Part shown: positions 8,207 to 16,733 of the stretch, piece after piece
Numbering within the stretch: position 1 is the stretch's first letter
Layout of the letters: every line of letters begins with the position of its first letter
Source of the DNA: Mycobacterium sp. 852002-51961_SCH5331710
GTDB taxonomy: Bacteria; Actinomycetota; Actinomycetes; Mycobacteriales; Mycobacteriaceae
Direction of reading: 5' to 3'
Assembly: GCF_001665535.1 (NCBI RefSeq)
Contig: NZ_LZSQ01000056.1
Coordinates: forward strand, 45,766-109,765
DNA: 64,000 nucleotides
Program-made: the position numbers and the translations under genes
Notes under the pieces: generated by a model
Databases searched by the model: none
Told to the model about the DNA's origin: nothing
The model's input: only the letters and a program-made list of their open reading frames with translations

Positions 8207-9999
8207 GAGCGTGCGTGCGGCATGAACTCTTGCATCTTGGTCTTGAGGCCCTGCTTGATGAAGCCGCGACTGTCCTCGTCACCCTTGAGCACCGCGGTGG
8301 CGGTGGCCTTGGCTTGTTCGAACGTGGCGTGCGGCGGGATGGGCGGCATGTTGGGGTCGGTGTGCACGTCGAGCACCGTCGGCCGGTCGGCCGAGAGCGC
8401 CGAACGCCAAGCGTCTGCGAGCCCGTCGGGGTCGCGCACGGTGTGCGCCTCGAGGCCGAGGCCGGCGGCGAAGGCGGCGTAGTCGACATCCGGAAGCGTC
8501 TGTGACGCCGCGAATTTCGGCGATCCGTTCATCGCGCGCATCTCCCAGGTCACCTGGTTGAGGTCGTTGTTGTGCAGCACCGCCACGATCAGGCGGCGGT
8601 CTCTCCACTGCTGGTGGTAGTGCTTGATCGTGATGAGCTCTGCCAGTCCGTTCATCTGCATGGCGCCGTCGCCGACGAGCGCGATGACCGGCCGGTCGGG
8701 ATGGGCGAACTTGGCGCCGATGGCGTAGGGAACACCCGGACCCATGGTCGCCAGCGTTCCGGACAACGAACCGCGCACGCCGGGCCCGAAGCGCAGTTGC
8801 CGCGCATACCAGTTGGCGGCGGATCCGGAATCGGCGGTGACGATCGCGTTGCCGGGGAGCTGTGCGGAGAGTTCGGAGAACAGGCGCAGCGGGTTCACGC
8901 CGTCGGTATTGACGGCCGCTTCCTTGGCCATGGTCTCCCACCAGCGGCTGACGTTCGATTCGATCGTGGACCGCCACGACCTGTCGGATTTGTGCTGCAG
9001 ATGCGGAATGAGGCTCCGCAGGGCGGATTTCGCGTCGGCCACCAGGTTCACGTCGTAGGGGTAGCGCATTCCGATCATCGTCGGATCGATGTCGATCTGC
9101 ACGCTGCGGGTCTGTCCGAAGTCGGGAAGGAACTGGGTGTAGGGGAAGCTCGATCCGATGGTGAGCAGCGTGTCGCAGTCACGCATCAACTCGTAGCTGG
9201 GCCGAGTACCCAGCAGGCCGATGGCCCCGGTCACCCACGGCAGTTCGTCGGGCAGCACATCCTTGCCGAGCAGGGCCTTGGCAGCTCCGGCGCCGAGCAG
9301 TTCAGCGGTCTCGGCCAGTTCGGCCTGCGCACCGCGGGCGCCGTTGCCGACCAGCATCGCGACCTTCGTCCCGGCATTGAGGATTTCGGCGGCCCGCGCG
9401 ATCGCCGCGTCGTCAGGGGTGACCGCCGGCCAGTCGACACCCAGACTTGACGGCACCATCTTGAAGGCGTGTTGCGGTGGGCTGTAGGGGAGTTCCTGCA
9501 CATCGGCCGGGATGATCAGGGCCGTGGGGCACCGTCGCGCGACCGCGGTCCGGATCGCCCGGTCCAGGACGTTGGGAAGCTGCTCGGGCACGGTCACCAT
9601 CTGCACGTAGTCAGAGGCGACGTCCTTGTAGAGGCTCAGTAGGTCGATCTCCTGTTGGTAGGAACCGCCCATCGCGCTGCGATTGGTCTGCCCGACGATG
9701 GCGACCACCGGCACGTGGTCGAGCTTGGCGTCATAGAGGCCATTGAGCAGGTGCACCGCCCCGGGGCCGGACGTCGCCATGCAGACGCCGAATTTCGCTC
9801 CGCCGAACTTGGCGTATCCGACCGCTTCGAAGGCGCTCATCTCCTCGTGGCGGGACTGCACGAATTGGGGCTCGTCGCCGGCGCGGGCCCAGGCGGCCAG
9901 GGTCGCGTTGATCCCGTCCCCCGGATATGCGAACACGTGGCGCACACCCCAGGCGCGTAACCGTTCGAGCAGGTAGTCGGCAACGGTTTGGTCGGGCAT
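8203..9999 (-). CDS. Thiamine-diphosphate-dependent enzyme (acetolactate synthase/pyruvate oxidase type)
   Basis: The 598-residue protein has the three-domain POX/AHAS architecture. The N-terminal pyrimidine-binding domain has the activating Glu in QSRHEEMSAFEAVGYAKFGG near residue 50. The C-terminal domain has the ThDP/Mg motif GDGAMQMNGLAELITIKHY followed by LHNNDLNQVTWEM. Family members decarboxylate pyruvate or another 2-ketoacid, or act on it with a quinone or second ketoacid. The substrate is not fixed by the motifs. It is the first gene of the minus-strand operon running down to the ANTAR gene, with ATGA coupling to the enolase-superfamily gene. The ATG follows a purine-rich AAGGAG-like site. 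Confidence 0.92.
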   Translation of the reverse strand: MPDQTVADYLLERLRAWGVRHVFAYPGDGINATLAAWARAGDEPQFVQSRHEEMSAFEAVGYAKFGGAKFGVCMATSGPGAVHLLNGLYDAKLDHVPVVAIVGQTNRSAMGGSYQQEIDLLSLYKDVASDYVQMVTVPEQLPNVLDRAIRTAVARRCPTALIIPADVQELPYSPPQHAFKMVPSSLGVDWPAVTPDDAAIARAAEILNAGTKVAMLVGNGARGAQAELAETAELLGAGAAKALLGKDVLPDELPWVTGAIGLLGTRPSYELMRDCDTLLTIGSSFPYTQFLPDFGQTRSVQIDIDPTMIGMRYPYDVNLVADAKSALRSLIPHLQHKSDRSWRSTIESNVSRWWETMAKEAAVNTDGVNPLRLFSELSAQLPGNAIVTADSGSAANWYARQLRFGPGVRGSLSGTLATMGPGVPYAIGAKFAHPDRPVIALVGDGAMQMNGLAELITIKHYHQQWRDRRLIVAVLHNNDLNQVTWEMRAMNGSPKFAASQTLPDVDYAAFAAGLGLEAHTVRDPDGLADAWRSALSADRPTVLDVHTDPNMPPIPPHATFEQAKATATAVLKGDEDSRGFIKQGLKTKMQEFMPHARS

Positions 10000-10058
10000 G
10001 GCTGCTCCTTCTCGGTTGGATCCGTGGACGGGGCGTCATCTCCGTCCTACGCTTTTAT

Positions 10059-10072
10059 TTGCTGTGCAGCAA
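10059..10072. promoter_or_regulatory. Short palindrome upstream of the ThDP-enzyme operon
   Basis: TTGCTG-TG-CAGCAA at 10059-10072 is a palindrome with a 2-base centre, in an AT-richer stretch 60-75 bases upstream of the ATG at 9999. It may be an operator, or a weak hairpin at the end of the 10090-10656 transcript. No regulator gene is adjacent. Confidence 0.3.
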
Positions 10073-10089
10073 CGATTGCTTCCTGGGAA

Positions 10090-10656
10090 TTAATTGAGTC
10101 TCCGTCGGCGGCCCCTCGACCCGCTCGTCGCGGGTCTGCGTCGGTATCGCCACACCTTTCCCTCCACGGCGTCCGAACACAGCCACATGAGCGCTGCCAG
10201 GTTGTAGGCGCCGAGCAGACCGGAGAGCAGGATGTCGCCGAACTCGAAGCCCATCGGTCCGTCGGCGTGGTGTACGGCCGCCACGGAGGTGACGATCACC
10301 ATCGTCATGCCGCCGACGACACCGATCGCGCTCAGAGCCACCGCCGTGCCCCGTCGTAACGCCGCCACCACGGCCAGCACACCGAACACCGCCAGGACGA
10401 GGCTCTCTACGGGGGAGATGTGCAGCCCGAATACGGATATCCCGGTCTCCGAACGAGATTCGTGGGCGAGGTGTCTCATGGCAGCGGCGCCTCCGACGGC
10501 GGCGCACGCCAACCCCTCGGCGACGATCAGCCACCGGCCGCTGCGATACCGCGACCGGTTCAGGCTGACCTCGACCAACCGCGTCCGCGGAGCGGTCATC
10601 GTCGGCAGCTGCGGTGCGGAGGTGCGTGGGGTGGGGGCATCGTCGTCTCCCTTCAC
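10090..10656 (-). CDS. Four-helix membrane protein of unknown function
   Basis: The 188-residue protein has a basic, Pro/Thr-rich N-terminus followed by about four hydrophobic helices (WLIVAEGLACAAVGGAA, SLVLAVFGVLAVVAAL, AIGVVGGMTMVIVTSVAAV, LLSGLLGAYNLAALMWL) and a very basic C-terminal tail. I do not recognise a specific family. The GTG at 10656 overlaps the TGA of the GH15 gene (GTGA), so it is translated with it and is the last gene of that operon. A longer upstream reading frame exists but lies over GH15 coding sequence. A role alongside the sugar enzymes is only suggested by position. Confidence 0.65.
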   Translation of the reverse strand: MKGDDDAPTPRTSAPQLPTMTAPRTRLVEVSLNRSRYRSGRWLIVAEGLACAAVGGAAAMRHLAHESRSETGISVFGLHISPVESLVLAVFGVLAVVAALRRGTAVALSAIGVVGGMTMVIVTSVAAVHHADGPMGFEFGDILLSGLLGAYNLAALMWLCSDAVEGKVWRYRRRPATSGSRGRRRRLN

Positions 10657-12467
10657 TGTCGTGCCGTCGAGTGGGGATGCTGTTGCCGGTGGTGTGCGGA
10701 CGTCGTGGTGTGGTGCCCGCTGAGTTGCCGGGCGCTGTTGATCAGCCCGACAAGGCTGAAGGCCTGTGGTGTATTGCCCAGCTGGCGACCGGATTTCGGG
10801 TCGTACTCCTCGCTGAGCAGTCCGACGTCGTTGCGAAGTTTCAGAAGCCGCTCGAAAAGCGCGGTGGCTTCGTCGGGGCGGCCGATGCCGCAGAGCGCGT
10901 CGACGAGCCAGAAGCTGCACGCCAGGAAGGCGCCTTCACTGCCCGGGAGGCCGTCGTCGCTTCGTTCGGGAAGGTAGCGCAAAAGCAGCCCGTCACAGCA
11001 GAGCTCCTTCTGCACCGCTTCGACGGTGCCGACGATGCGCGGGTCGTCGTAGGGCAGGAAGCCGACACGCGGCAGCAGCAAGAGCGCTGCGTCGAGGTGG
11101 TCGGAGCCGTATGACTGAGTGAAGCAACCGCGCTGCGCGTTGTAGCCGTGGTCGCAGACGTCGGCATGGATCTCGTCGCGCAGGGCTCGCCACCGTGACA
11201 GCGGGCCCTCGAGCTGATGGTTCTCCACCGTGCGTACCGCACGATCGACCCCGGCCCACGCCATCACCTTCGAATGCACGAAATGGCGTGCAGGCCCACG
11301 GATCTCCCAGAGGCTGTAGTCGCATCGCTGCCAATTGCCTTCGAGAAAATCCAGAAGTGCGCGCTGGACGTCCCAGGCGGTGTCGTCGGTCGGCAGCCCG
11401 CTGTCCCTGGCCAGGTGCAACCCGTCGAGCACCTCGCCCCACACGTCGAGTTGAAGCTGGGCCGCGGCGGCGTTGCCCACCCGCACCGGGCTCGAGTTCT
11501 CGTAACCGACCAGCCAGGGGAGTTCGAACTCGGGTAGCCGTCGCCGTCCGTCGGCGCCGTACATGATCTGCAGATCGGCGGGGTCGCCGGCCACCGCGCG
11601 CACCAGCCATTCGCGCCACGCGCGTGCCTCGTCGACGAAACCCGTGCCGAGCAGCGCCTGCAGGGTGAAGGTGGCGTCGCGCAGCCAGCAGTAGCGGTAA
11701 TCCCAATTGCGCGGCCCGCCGAGTTGTTCGGGCAATGACGTGGTGGCCGCAGCGAGGATGCCGCCGGTGGGAGCGAAAGTCAGGGCCTTGAGCAGCATCA
11801 ACGCCCGGCGCACCTCAGGTTGCCAAGATCCGGTGTAGCTGCATTGCGCCATCCACGCGCTCCACCAGCGTTCGGTCTCTGCCAGCGCCTGCTCGGCGTC
11901 GACCGGTTGCGGTGCCGGCAGATGAGAGAGCTGGTGGGTGAGCACGAACGGTATGCGCTGCCCCTCGGTGACGGTGAACTCCGCGACCGTCGTCAGGTCC
12001 CGCCCGTGCGTGGGGACGGGTGTGCGCAGCCACACCGCATCCGGCCCCGCAATCGCCGACAGGCCTCCGTCGCGGCGTCGTACCCAGGGCACCACGTGGC
12101 CGTAGTCGAAGCGCAGGCACAGGGTCATCGCCATCGGAACGGTGCCGCGCACGCCCTCGACGATGCGGACGACGTCGGCGGCCACGCCGCGCGGTGGCAT
12201 GAAATCGATCAGACGAACGCTTCCGTCCGCGGTGTCCCATTCTGTTTCGAGGATCAATGCGTCGTCGCGGTAGTGCCGTCGCGTGGCAGGCCCGCTGCCC
12301 GCCGGTGCCATCAGCCAGTTTCCTGCCTCGGCCCCGCCGAGCAGAGCCGCGAAGCAGGCCGGTGAGTCGAAGTGCGGGAGGCACAACCAGTCGATGGCTC
12401 CGCTGCGATCCACGAGGGCTGCGGTCTGCAGATCCCCGATCAGCGCGTAGTCCTCGATCTCGGCCAT
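10653..12467 (-). CDS. Glycoside hydrolase family 15 protein (glucoamylase/trehalase type)
   Basis: This 604-residue enzyme starts with IEDYALIGDLQTAALVDRSG, the typical GH15 N-terminal domain, and continues with the (alpha/alpha)6 barrel containing GGPRNWDYRYCWLRDATF near residues 250-270 and FELPWLVGYENSSPVRVGN near 318-336. GH15 enzymes release glucose from alpha-linked glucosides. In mycobacteria this family includes the trehalase, so trehalose is a plausible substrate. No signal peptide is visible, so it acts in the cytoplasm. One base separates it from the upstream glucose dehydrogenase-like gene, which suggests a trehalose-to-glucose-to-gluconate route. Glucoamylase or maltodextrin activity is the alternative. 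Confidence 0.92.
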   Translation of the reverse strand: MAEIEDYALIGDLQTAALVDRSGAIDWLCLPHFDSPACFAALLGGAEAGNWLMAPAGSGPATRRHYRDDALILETEWDTADGSVRLIDFMPPRGVAADVVRIVEGVRGTVPMAMTLCLRFDYGHVVPWVRRRDGGLSAIAGPDAVWLRTPVPTHGRDLTTVAEFTVTEGQRIPFVLTHQLSHLPAPQPVDAEQALAETERWWSAWMAQCSYTGSWQPEVRRALMLLKALTFAPTGGILAAATTSLPEQLGGPRNWDYRYCWLRDATFTLQALLGTGFVDEARAWREWLVRAVAGDPADLQIMYGADGRRRLPEFELPWLVGYENSSPVRVGNAAAAQLQLDVWGEVLDGLHLARDSGLPTDDTAWDVQRALLDFLEGNWQRCDYSLWEIRGPARHFVHSKVMAWAGVDRAVRTVENHQLEGPLSRWRALRDEIHADVCDHGYNAQRGCFTQSYGSDHLDAALLLLPRVGFLPYDDPRIVGTVEAVQKELCCDGLLLRYLPERSDDGLPGSEGAFLACSFWLVDALCGIGRPDEATALFERLLKLRNDVGLLSEEYDPKSGRQLGNTPQAFSLVGLINSARQLSGHHTTTSAHHRQQHPHSTARQ

Positions 12468-12468
12468 G

Positions 12469-13527
12469 TCAGCTCGCGTCGTCGAGGGTGATGACCACCT
12501 TCACGTCGTCGGGTTGGGCCGTGAAGGCGTCGGCGGCGCGATGCAGCGGCACCCGCCGGGTGATGAGGCTGGCCAGCCAGTCCTTGTCGGCCTTGGCCAA
12601 TGCGTCGGCGGCCTGCCGGTAATGGCGCAGGTTGGCGTTCACCGATCCGACGACCGCGTCGTTCTCCAGCACCAACTCGCGGTTGATGGCGCCCGCGTCG
12701 ATCTTGAGGCGTCGCCCGGCCGGGGAGACTCCAGTCAGGCAGACGACGCCGTATGCCGAGGTGTTCGCGATGGCTCCGAACACGACCGGTCCGCCGCCGG
12801 TCGCCTCGATCACGACGTCGGGCTGCAGCCGGGATGCGACGTCGTCGATATCGTCGTGGTGGTAGGTCGCACCGAGAGCCTCGGCGATTGCGGGTTTGGG
12901 TCCGTCGGTGACGCGGTCGAGGATGTGGGTGTCGAGTCCGGACTGCACGGACAGCAGGGCCGCCAGTAGTCCGATCGGGCCTGCGCCGGTGATCAGCGCC
13001 CGTTCGGGTTCGAAGTAGGCTCGCTGGCCCACCCGCCGAACCTGCTCCCATGCCTTGGCCACCACCGTGGTGGGCTCCATCAGCATCCCGACGTCGCGCA
13101 GGTCGTCGTCGATGCGCATCGCGTAATCGGTTTTCACGCACCATCTTTGGCTGCCGTAGCCGTCCATCTCCTTGATCCCGCGTTCGGTGTAGCGACCGTT
13201 GCGGCACATGTCGAACTCGCCGTGGGCGCAGGCCCGGCACGGCACTGGGTCGGGCCTGCGCACCACGCCGACCACCAGGTCGCCGGGTGAGAACGATGCG
13301 CCGGGCGGCGCGGTCGCCACCCGGCCCAGGGATTCGTGTCCGATCACCAACGTGTCCCGGCCGGGGGGCGCCCAGCCGTACTGTCCGCCCGCGATCTCTT
13401 TGTCGGTCCCGCACACACCGATGGCCAGGCCGTCTACAAGTAGTTCGTCCGGGCCGGGACTGGGTTCGTCGACGTCGTCTACGGCGAGCGTGTCCGCCTT
13501 GCCCGGCCGTACCGTCAATGCCTGCAT
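12469..13527 (-). CDS. Zinc-dependent MDR dehydrogenase, glucose 1-dehydrogenase-like
   Basis: The 352-residue protein has the medium-chain dehydrogenase fold. The catalytic zinc region is GVCGTDKEIAGGQYG near residue 38 and VIGHESLGRV near 62. The structural cysteine loop is PVPCRACAHGEFDMCRNG near 93-110. The long MLMEPTTVVAKAWEQ segment and the NAD(P) loop ITGAGPIGLLAAL near 186 resemble archaeal-type glucose dehydrogenases, which oxidise glucose to gluconolactone. The order of sugar enzymes supports this but another polyol or alcohol is possible. The ATG at 13527 lies 87 bases from the divergent MarR gene, with AT-rich repeats between them. Confidence 0.88.
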   Translation of the reverse strand: MQALTVRPGKADTLAVDDVDEPSPGPDELLVDGLAIGVCGTDKEIAGGQYGWAPPGRDTLVIGHESLGRVATAPPGASFSPGDLVVGVVRRPDPVPCRACAHGEFDMCRNGRYTERGIKEMDGYGSQRWCVKTDYAMRIDDDLRDVGMLMEPTTVVAKAWEQVRRVGQRAYFEPERALITGAGPIGLLAALLSVQSGLDTHILDRVTDGPKPAIAEALGATYHHDDIDDVASRLQPDVVIEATGGGPVVFGAIANTSAYGVVCLTGVSPAGRRLKIDAGAINRELVLENDAVVGSVNANLRHYRQAADALAKADKDWLASLITRRVPLHRAADAFTAQPDDVKVVITLDDAS

Positions 13528-13552
13528 AAAATCAAGACTTGCCGGTGTGCAG

Positions 13553-13576
13553 TAATTGCAAACCAAGAATAATTGC
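13553..13576. promoter_or_regulatory. TAATTGC direct repeats, candidate MarR operator
   Basis: TAATTGC occurs at 13553-13559 and again at 13570-13576, 17 bp apart, in the AT-rich 86-base gap between the divergent dehydrogenase (13527) and MarR (13614) genes. Such a gap is where a MarR dimer usually controls both directions. The repeats are visible; binding is inferred. Confidence 0.45.
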
Positions 13577-13613
13577 GGTTCGATAAATATTCCCGAACAT
13601 GGAATGAGGAAAG

Positions 13614-14087
13614 ATGGCCGGTCGCGGCACTGGGGTGACGAACGAGCAGGTGGAGTCGGTGATGAGGGCGTCACGGGCTCTCGTCGGCATCACGGCAGCA
13701 TCGATCTCGACCGTCGATGACCTGGTGACCGTGCCTCAGCTACGGGTGATGATGATGATCGCGACCCGCGGGGCGGTCAATCTCGCGGCGGTGGCGGCGG
13801 GCCTGCAGGTGAGCGCGTCAAACGCCAGCCGGATCTGCGATCGGCTGCTCAAGATCGGCATGGTCGACCGCCGGGACGACCCCGCCGACCGGCGCAACAT
13901 CGCGTTGACGCTCACCCCGGACGGGCAGGCGCTGATCGATCGCGTCGTTCATCACCGCCGCATCGCGATCCGCCGGATCCTCCGAGAGATGTCGCCGACC
14001 CAACGCGATGCGTTGGCCACGGCGCTCGACGCGTTCGCCACGGTCGCCGGTGAACCACAGGAGGAGCACCGGCACGCCCTCATCTGA
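13614..14087 (+). CDS. MarR-family transcriptional regulator
   Basis: The 157-residue protein has a winged helix-turn-helix typical of MarR: LTVPQLR-type entry (VTVPQLRVMMMIATRG, near 40), recognition helix region LQVSASNASRICDRLLKIGM near 62-82 and wing DRRDDPADRRNIALTLTPDG near 82-102. MarR dimers usually bind their own promoter and release it on binding a small aromatic compound. The ATG has GAGGAAAG just before it. The gene is divergent from the dehydrogenase-GH15-membrane protein operon, which is its likely target. The stop is four bases from the end of the convergent EamA gene. Confidence 0.92.
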   Translation: MAGRGTGVTNEQVESVMRASRALVGITAASISTVDDLVTVPQLRVMMMIATRGAVNLAAVAAGLQVSASNASRICDRLLKIGMVDRRDDPADRRNIALTLTPDGQALIDRVVHHRRIAIRRILREMSPTQRDALATALDAFATVAGEPQEEHRHALI

Positions 14088-14090
14088 GGT

Positions 14091-15044
14091 TCAGCCGGCG
14101 GGAGTCGACGTCGCGGGGTCGCTGTGTCGAACGCTGACCGTCCGCGAGGCGACCGAACGCTGGCGGCGCCGGCGCGCATCGGTGGCGTTGAGCCAGCAGG
14201 CCGCGGCGCCGACCGCGAGGCCGACCGCGACGCCGACGTCGGGCCGCTGGCCGAGCATCAGCCACGACAACAGCCCGGCCACCGCGGGTATGACCGTGAA
14301 CAACATCGCGACGGTCGCGGCGCCGTATTCATTGATTCCGCGCACGTACAGCGTCATCGACAGCACGGCGTTCAAGAGCACCACCGCCGCGACCGTCGCC
14401 GCGGCTTTCCACGGATCGGTCACCGACCACGGGGTGACGGCGGCCAGCACGACGACGGGCAACACGCACGCGGCGTTCTGCAGCGCCGCCGTCGCCCGGA
14501 AATCGACCCCGGAGCAGAACTTCTGCTGGTAGACGCCGCCCGCGGCCACGGCGAACAGGGACACGAGGATCAACAGCACCGCCGTGTCGACGCCGCCGAC
14601 CGCAATCAACCGTCCCGCGCAGGCCGCCAGCACCGCCGCGACGCCCAGCGCCAACGCGCCGACCCGCGCCAGCGTCATGCCCTCGCCGAGGAACATCGCC
14701 GCCAACACCGCGGTGACCACGGGATTCATCGAGATGATCACGGCACCCAGCACTGCGGGCGCGCCGTGCAGCAGCGCCAGGTACAGGCACGAGAAGAGCA
14801 CGCCCTGAGCGAGCAATCCGCTGATGATCACATGCACCAGCGCGCGTCCTGTGGGCCACGTCACGCGGGCGGCCGCTGCCCATCCGGACAGAATGGCGGC
14901 GGCCAAACCGAACCTGAACACCAGCACCGCCATCGGAGACATCACCGAAACAGCAAGCGCACCAACGGGATAGCCCAACGCATAGAAGAACGTCAGCGGC
15001 GCCGCGGCACGCAGCGGCATGGTGGGGCGAGGCACGGATCCCAT
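14091..15044 (-). CDS. EamA/DMT-family transporter
   Basis: The 317-residue protein has ten predicted membrane helices in two EamA repeats, with a repeat-end pattern such as NPVVTAVLAAMFLGEGMTLA near residue 110 and VIPAVAGLLSWLMLGQRPDV near 265. Drug/metabolite transporters of this class export amino acids, nucleosides or drugs across the inner membrane; the cargo is unknown. I place the start at ATG 15044 because the protein there begins shortly before the first helix; upstream GTG codons at 15056 and beyond are possible. A basic Arg-rich C-terminal tail follows the last helix. It is divergent from rlmN. Confidence 0.88.
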   Translation of the reverse strand: MGSVPRPTMPLRAAAPLTFFYALGYPVGALAVSVMSPMAVLVFRFGLAAAILSGWAAAARVTWPTGRALVHVIISGLLAQGVLFSCLYLALLHGAPAVLGAVIISMNPVVTAVLAAMFLGEGMTLARVGALALGVAAVLAACAGRLIAVGGVDTAVLLILVSLFAVAAGGVYQQKFCSGVDFRATAALQNAACVLPVVVLAAVTPWSVTDPWKAAATVAAVVLLNAVLSMTLYVRGINEYGAATVAMLFTVIPAVAGLLSWLMLGQRPDVGVAVGLAVGAAACWLNATDARRRRQRSVASRTVSVRHSDPATSTPAG

Positions 15045-15112
15045 GGTGGCGACCAACGCCACCGTTGGCGAATTAATTTCTGGGTCGCCGGAAGTGGGAT
15101 ACTGGTGCGCAC

Positions 15113-16237
15113 ATGCCCACTTCTCTGCCGCTCGTCTTCGAAGCGCCGCGCCGCGCCATGCCGCCGCGGCATTTCGCCGACCTCGACGAATCGGGTCGTG
15201 CCGCGGCGGTGAAGGACCTCGGTCTACCGGCATTTCGCGCGAAACAGCTGGCCAATCAGTACTACGGGCGGTTGATCGCCGATCCACGCCAGATGACCGA
15301 TCTGCCCGCAGGTGTGCGCGATCAGGTCGCCGACGCACTGTTCCCGACGCTTCTCGACGCGGTGCGCGAGATCGAGACCGATGCGGGCGAGACGCGCAAG
15401 ATGCTGTGGCGTGCGGTCGACGGCACCACATTCGAGTCGGTGCTGATGCGCTACCCCCAACGCAACACCGTTTGCATCTCGTCGCAGGCCGGGTGCGGAA
15501 TGGCTTGTCCGTTCTGCGCGACGGGTCAGGGCGGGCTCAAGCGCAACCTGTCGACGGCTGAGATCCTCGAGCAGGTGCGTGCCGCCGCGGTGGAACTGCG
15601 TGACCGTGACGGTGACGGGATCGCGCCCGCGGCCCGTGGCGGCAGGCTGTCCAACATCGTGTTCATGGGCATGGGGGAGCCGCTGGCCAATTACAACCGC
15701 GTGCTCGCCGCGGTGCGACGCATCACCGCTCCCGCTCCGAACGGCTTCGGCATCTCGGCCCGCTCGGTCACCGTGTCGACGGTCGGGCTGGCGCCGGCGA
15801 TCCGCAAACTCGCCGACGAACGACTCGGCGTCACGCTGGCGCTGTCACTGCACGCCCCCGACGACGAACTGCGCGACACGCTGGTCCCGGTGAACAACCG
15901 GTGGAAGGTGTCCGAGGCGCTCGACGCGGCGCGCTACTACGCGGACGTGACCGGCCGTCGGGTGTCGATCGAGTACGCGTTGATCCGCGATGTCAATGAC
16001 CAGCCCTGGCGCGCAGACCTTTTGGGCAAAAAGCTGCACGGCGCGCTGGGCCCGCTGGCGCACGTCAACGTCATCCCGCTGAACCCGACGCCTGGCAGCG
16101 AATGGGACGCCAGCCCCAAACCAGCCGAGCGCGAGTTCGTTCGACGGGTGCGCGAGCGTGGCGTGTCGTGCACCGTGCGCGACACGCGTGGCCGCGAAAT
16201 CGCCGCTGCTTGCGGACAATTGGCGGCGCAGGGCTGA
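15113..16237 (+). CDS. rlmN: Dual-specificity rRNA/tRNA methyltransferase RlmN
   Basis: This radical-SAM enzyme methylates C2 of A2503 in 23S rRNA and of A37 in some tRNAs. The 374-residue length is normal. The cluster-binding CxxxCxxC is at residues 128-135 (CGMACPFC), and [15 protein letters not shown] with the later [15 protein letters not shown] are family hallmarks. A conserved cysteine near the C-terminus ([11 protein letters not shown]) forms the methyl carrier with its partner. A hexamer GATACT lies about 9 bases before the ATG, and no ribosome site is visible, so the mRNA may be nearly leaderless. A strong hairpin follows the stop. Confidence 0.95.
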   Translation: MPTSLPLVFEAPRRAMPPRHFADLDESGRAAAVKDLGLPAFRAKQLANQYYGRLIADPRQMTDLPAGVRDQVADALFPTLLDAVREIETDAGETRKMLWRAVDGTTFESVLMRYPQRNTVCISSQAGCGMACPFCATGQGGLKRNLSTAEILEQVRAAAVELRDRDGDGIAPAARGGRLSNIVFMGMGEPLANYNRVLAAVRRITAPAPNGFGISARSVTVSTVGLAPAIRKLADERLGVTLALSLHAPDDELRDTLVPVNNRWKVSEALDAARYYADVTGRRVSIEYALIRDVNDQPWRADLLGKKLHGALGPLAHVNVIPLNPTPGSEWDASPKPAEREFVRRVRERGVSCTVRDTRGREIAAACGQLAAQG

Positions 16238-16245
16238 CTGCCCAC

Positions 16246-16305
16246 GTTGACTCTGCGCGTAGGGTGCGATTCCACGCCGGAAGTGCGCCCTGTCGCAGAC
16301 TCAAC
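16246..16305. terminator. Bidirectional hairpin terminator, rlmN / SnoaL-like gene
   Basis: GTTGACTCTGCG at 16246-16257 pairs with CGCAGACTCAAC at 16294-16305 (11 of 12), and inside it AGGGTGC (16261-16267) pairs with GCGCCCT (16285-16291) with one mismatch. The stem fills the gap between two convergent stops. There is no T run, which is normal for mycobacterial terminators. Confidence 0.75.
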
Positions 16306-16310
16306 GAGTT

Positions 16311-16733
16311 CTAGCCGCCCGGCTTGTTGGTGAACCAGACGTTCTCCTCGACCAGGCGGCGGCTGCGCCACCCGTCGGCGGTGCGCACGAGTTCGTGGTG
16401 GTAGTAGCCGCCGCAGAAGCTCGGATCGGTCATGCCCGGCAACTGCATCGGGTTGTAGAACATCGCCCGCACCCGCGCGCTGTCACCGTCGATGTCGGCC
16501 TCGACGTTCGTGATGTGGTGCATGCTCCACGGGATCACACCGAAATTCGCGGCGAACCAGTCCACCACCTCGTCGCGGCTCCCGACGACGGCACCGGCCG
16601 ACGAGTAGTCGATGTGCGCGTCGTCGGTGAACACCGACCGGTACAGCTCCCAGTCCTTGGTGTCGACCGCCCGGGCGTAGCGATGCAGCAGCGCGGCGAT
16701 CTCGAGTTCGTCGCGGACCCGCCGATCGTTCAT
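16311..16733 (-). CDS. SnoaL/NTF2-like protein
   Basis: The 140-residue protein has the compact NTF2-like cone fold pattern: an N-terminal helix pair (DELEIAALLHRYARAVDTKDW), FTDDAHIDYSS near 35, and a C-terminal sheet ending RRLVEENVWFTNKPGG. Mycobacteria have many such proteins; some act as dehydratases, isomerases or hydrolases on steroid or polyketide-like rings, others have no known activity. The Asp/His in DAHIDYS and MHHITNVEADID could form an acid-base pair. The ATG overlaps the aldehyde dehydrogenase stop (ATGA at 16730-16733), so the two are co-translated and the protein probably belongs to the same catabolic regulon. Confidence 0.8.
   Translation of the reverse strand: MNDRRVRDELEIAALLHRYARAVDTKDWELYRSVFTDDAHIDYSSAGAVVGSRDEVVDWFAANFGVIPWSMHHITNVEADIDGDSARVRAMFYNPMQLPGMTDPSFCGGYYHHELVRTADGWRSRRLVEENVWFTNKPGG

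Noticed and set aside
10656..10920. N-terminal extension of the 10090 membrane protein
   Set aside because: It would lie wholly over GH15 coding sequence; the GTG overlapping the GH15 stop is a better start.
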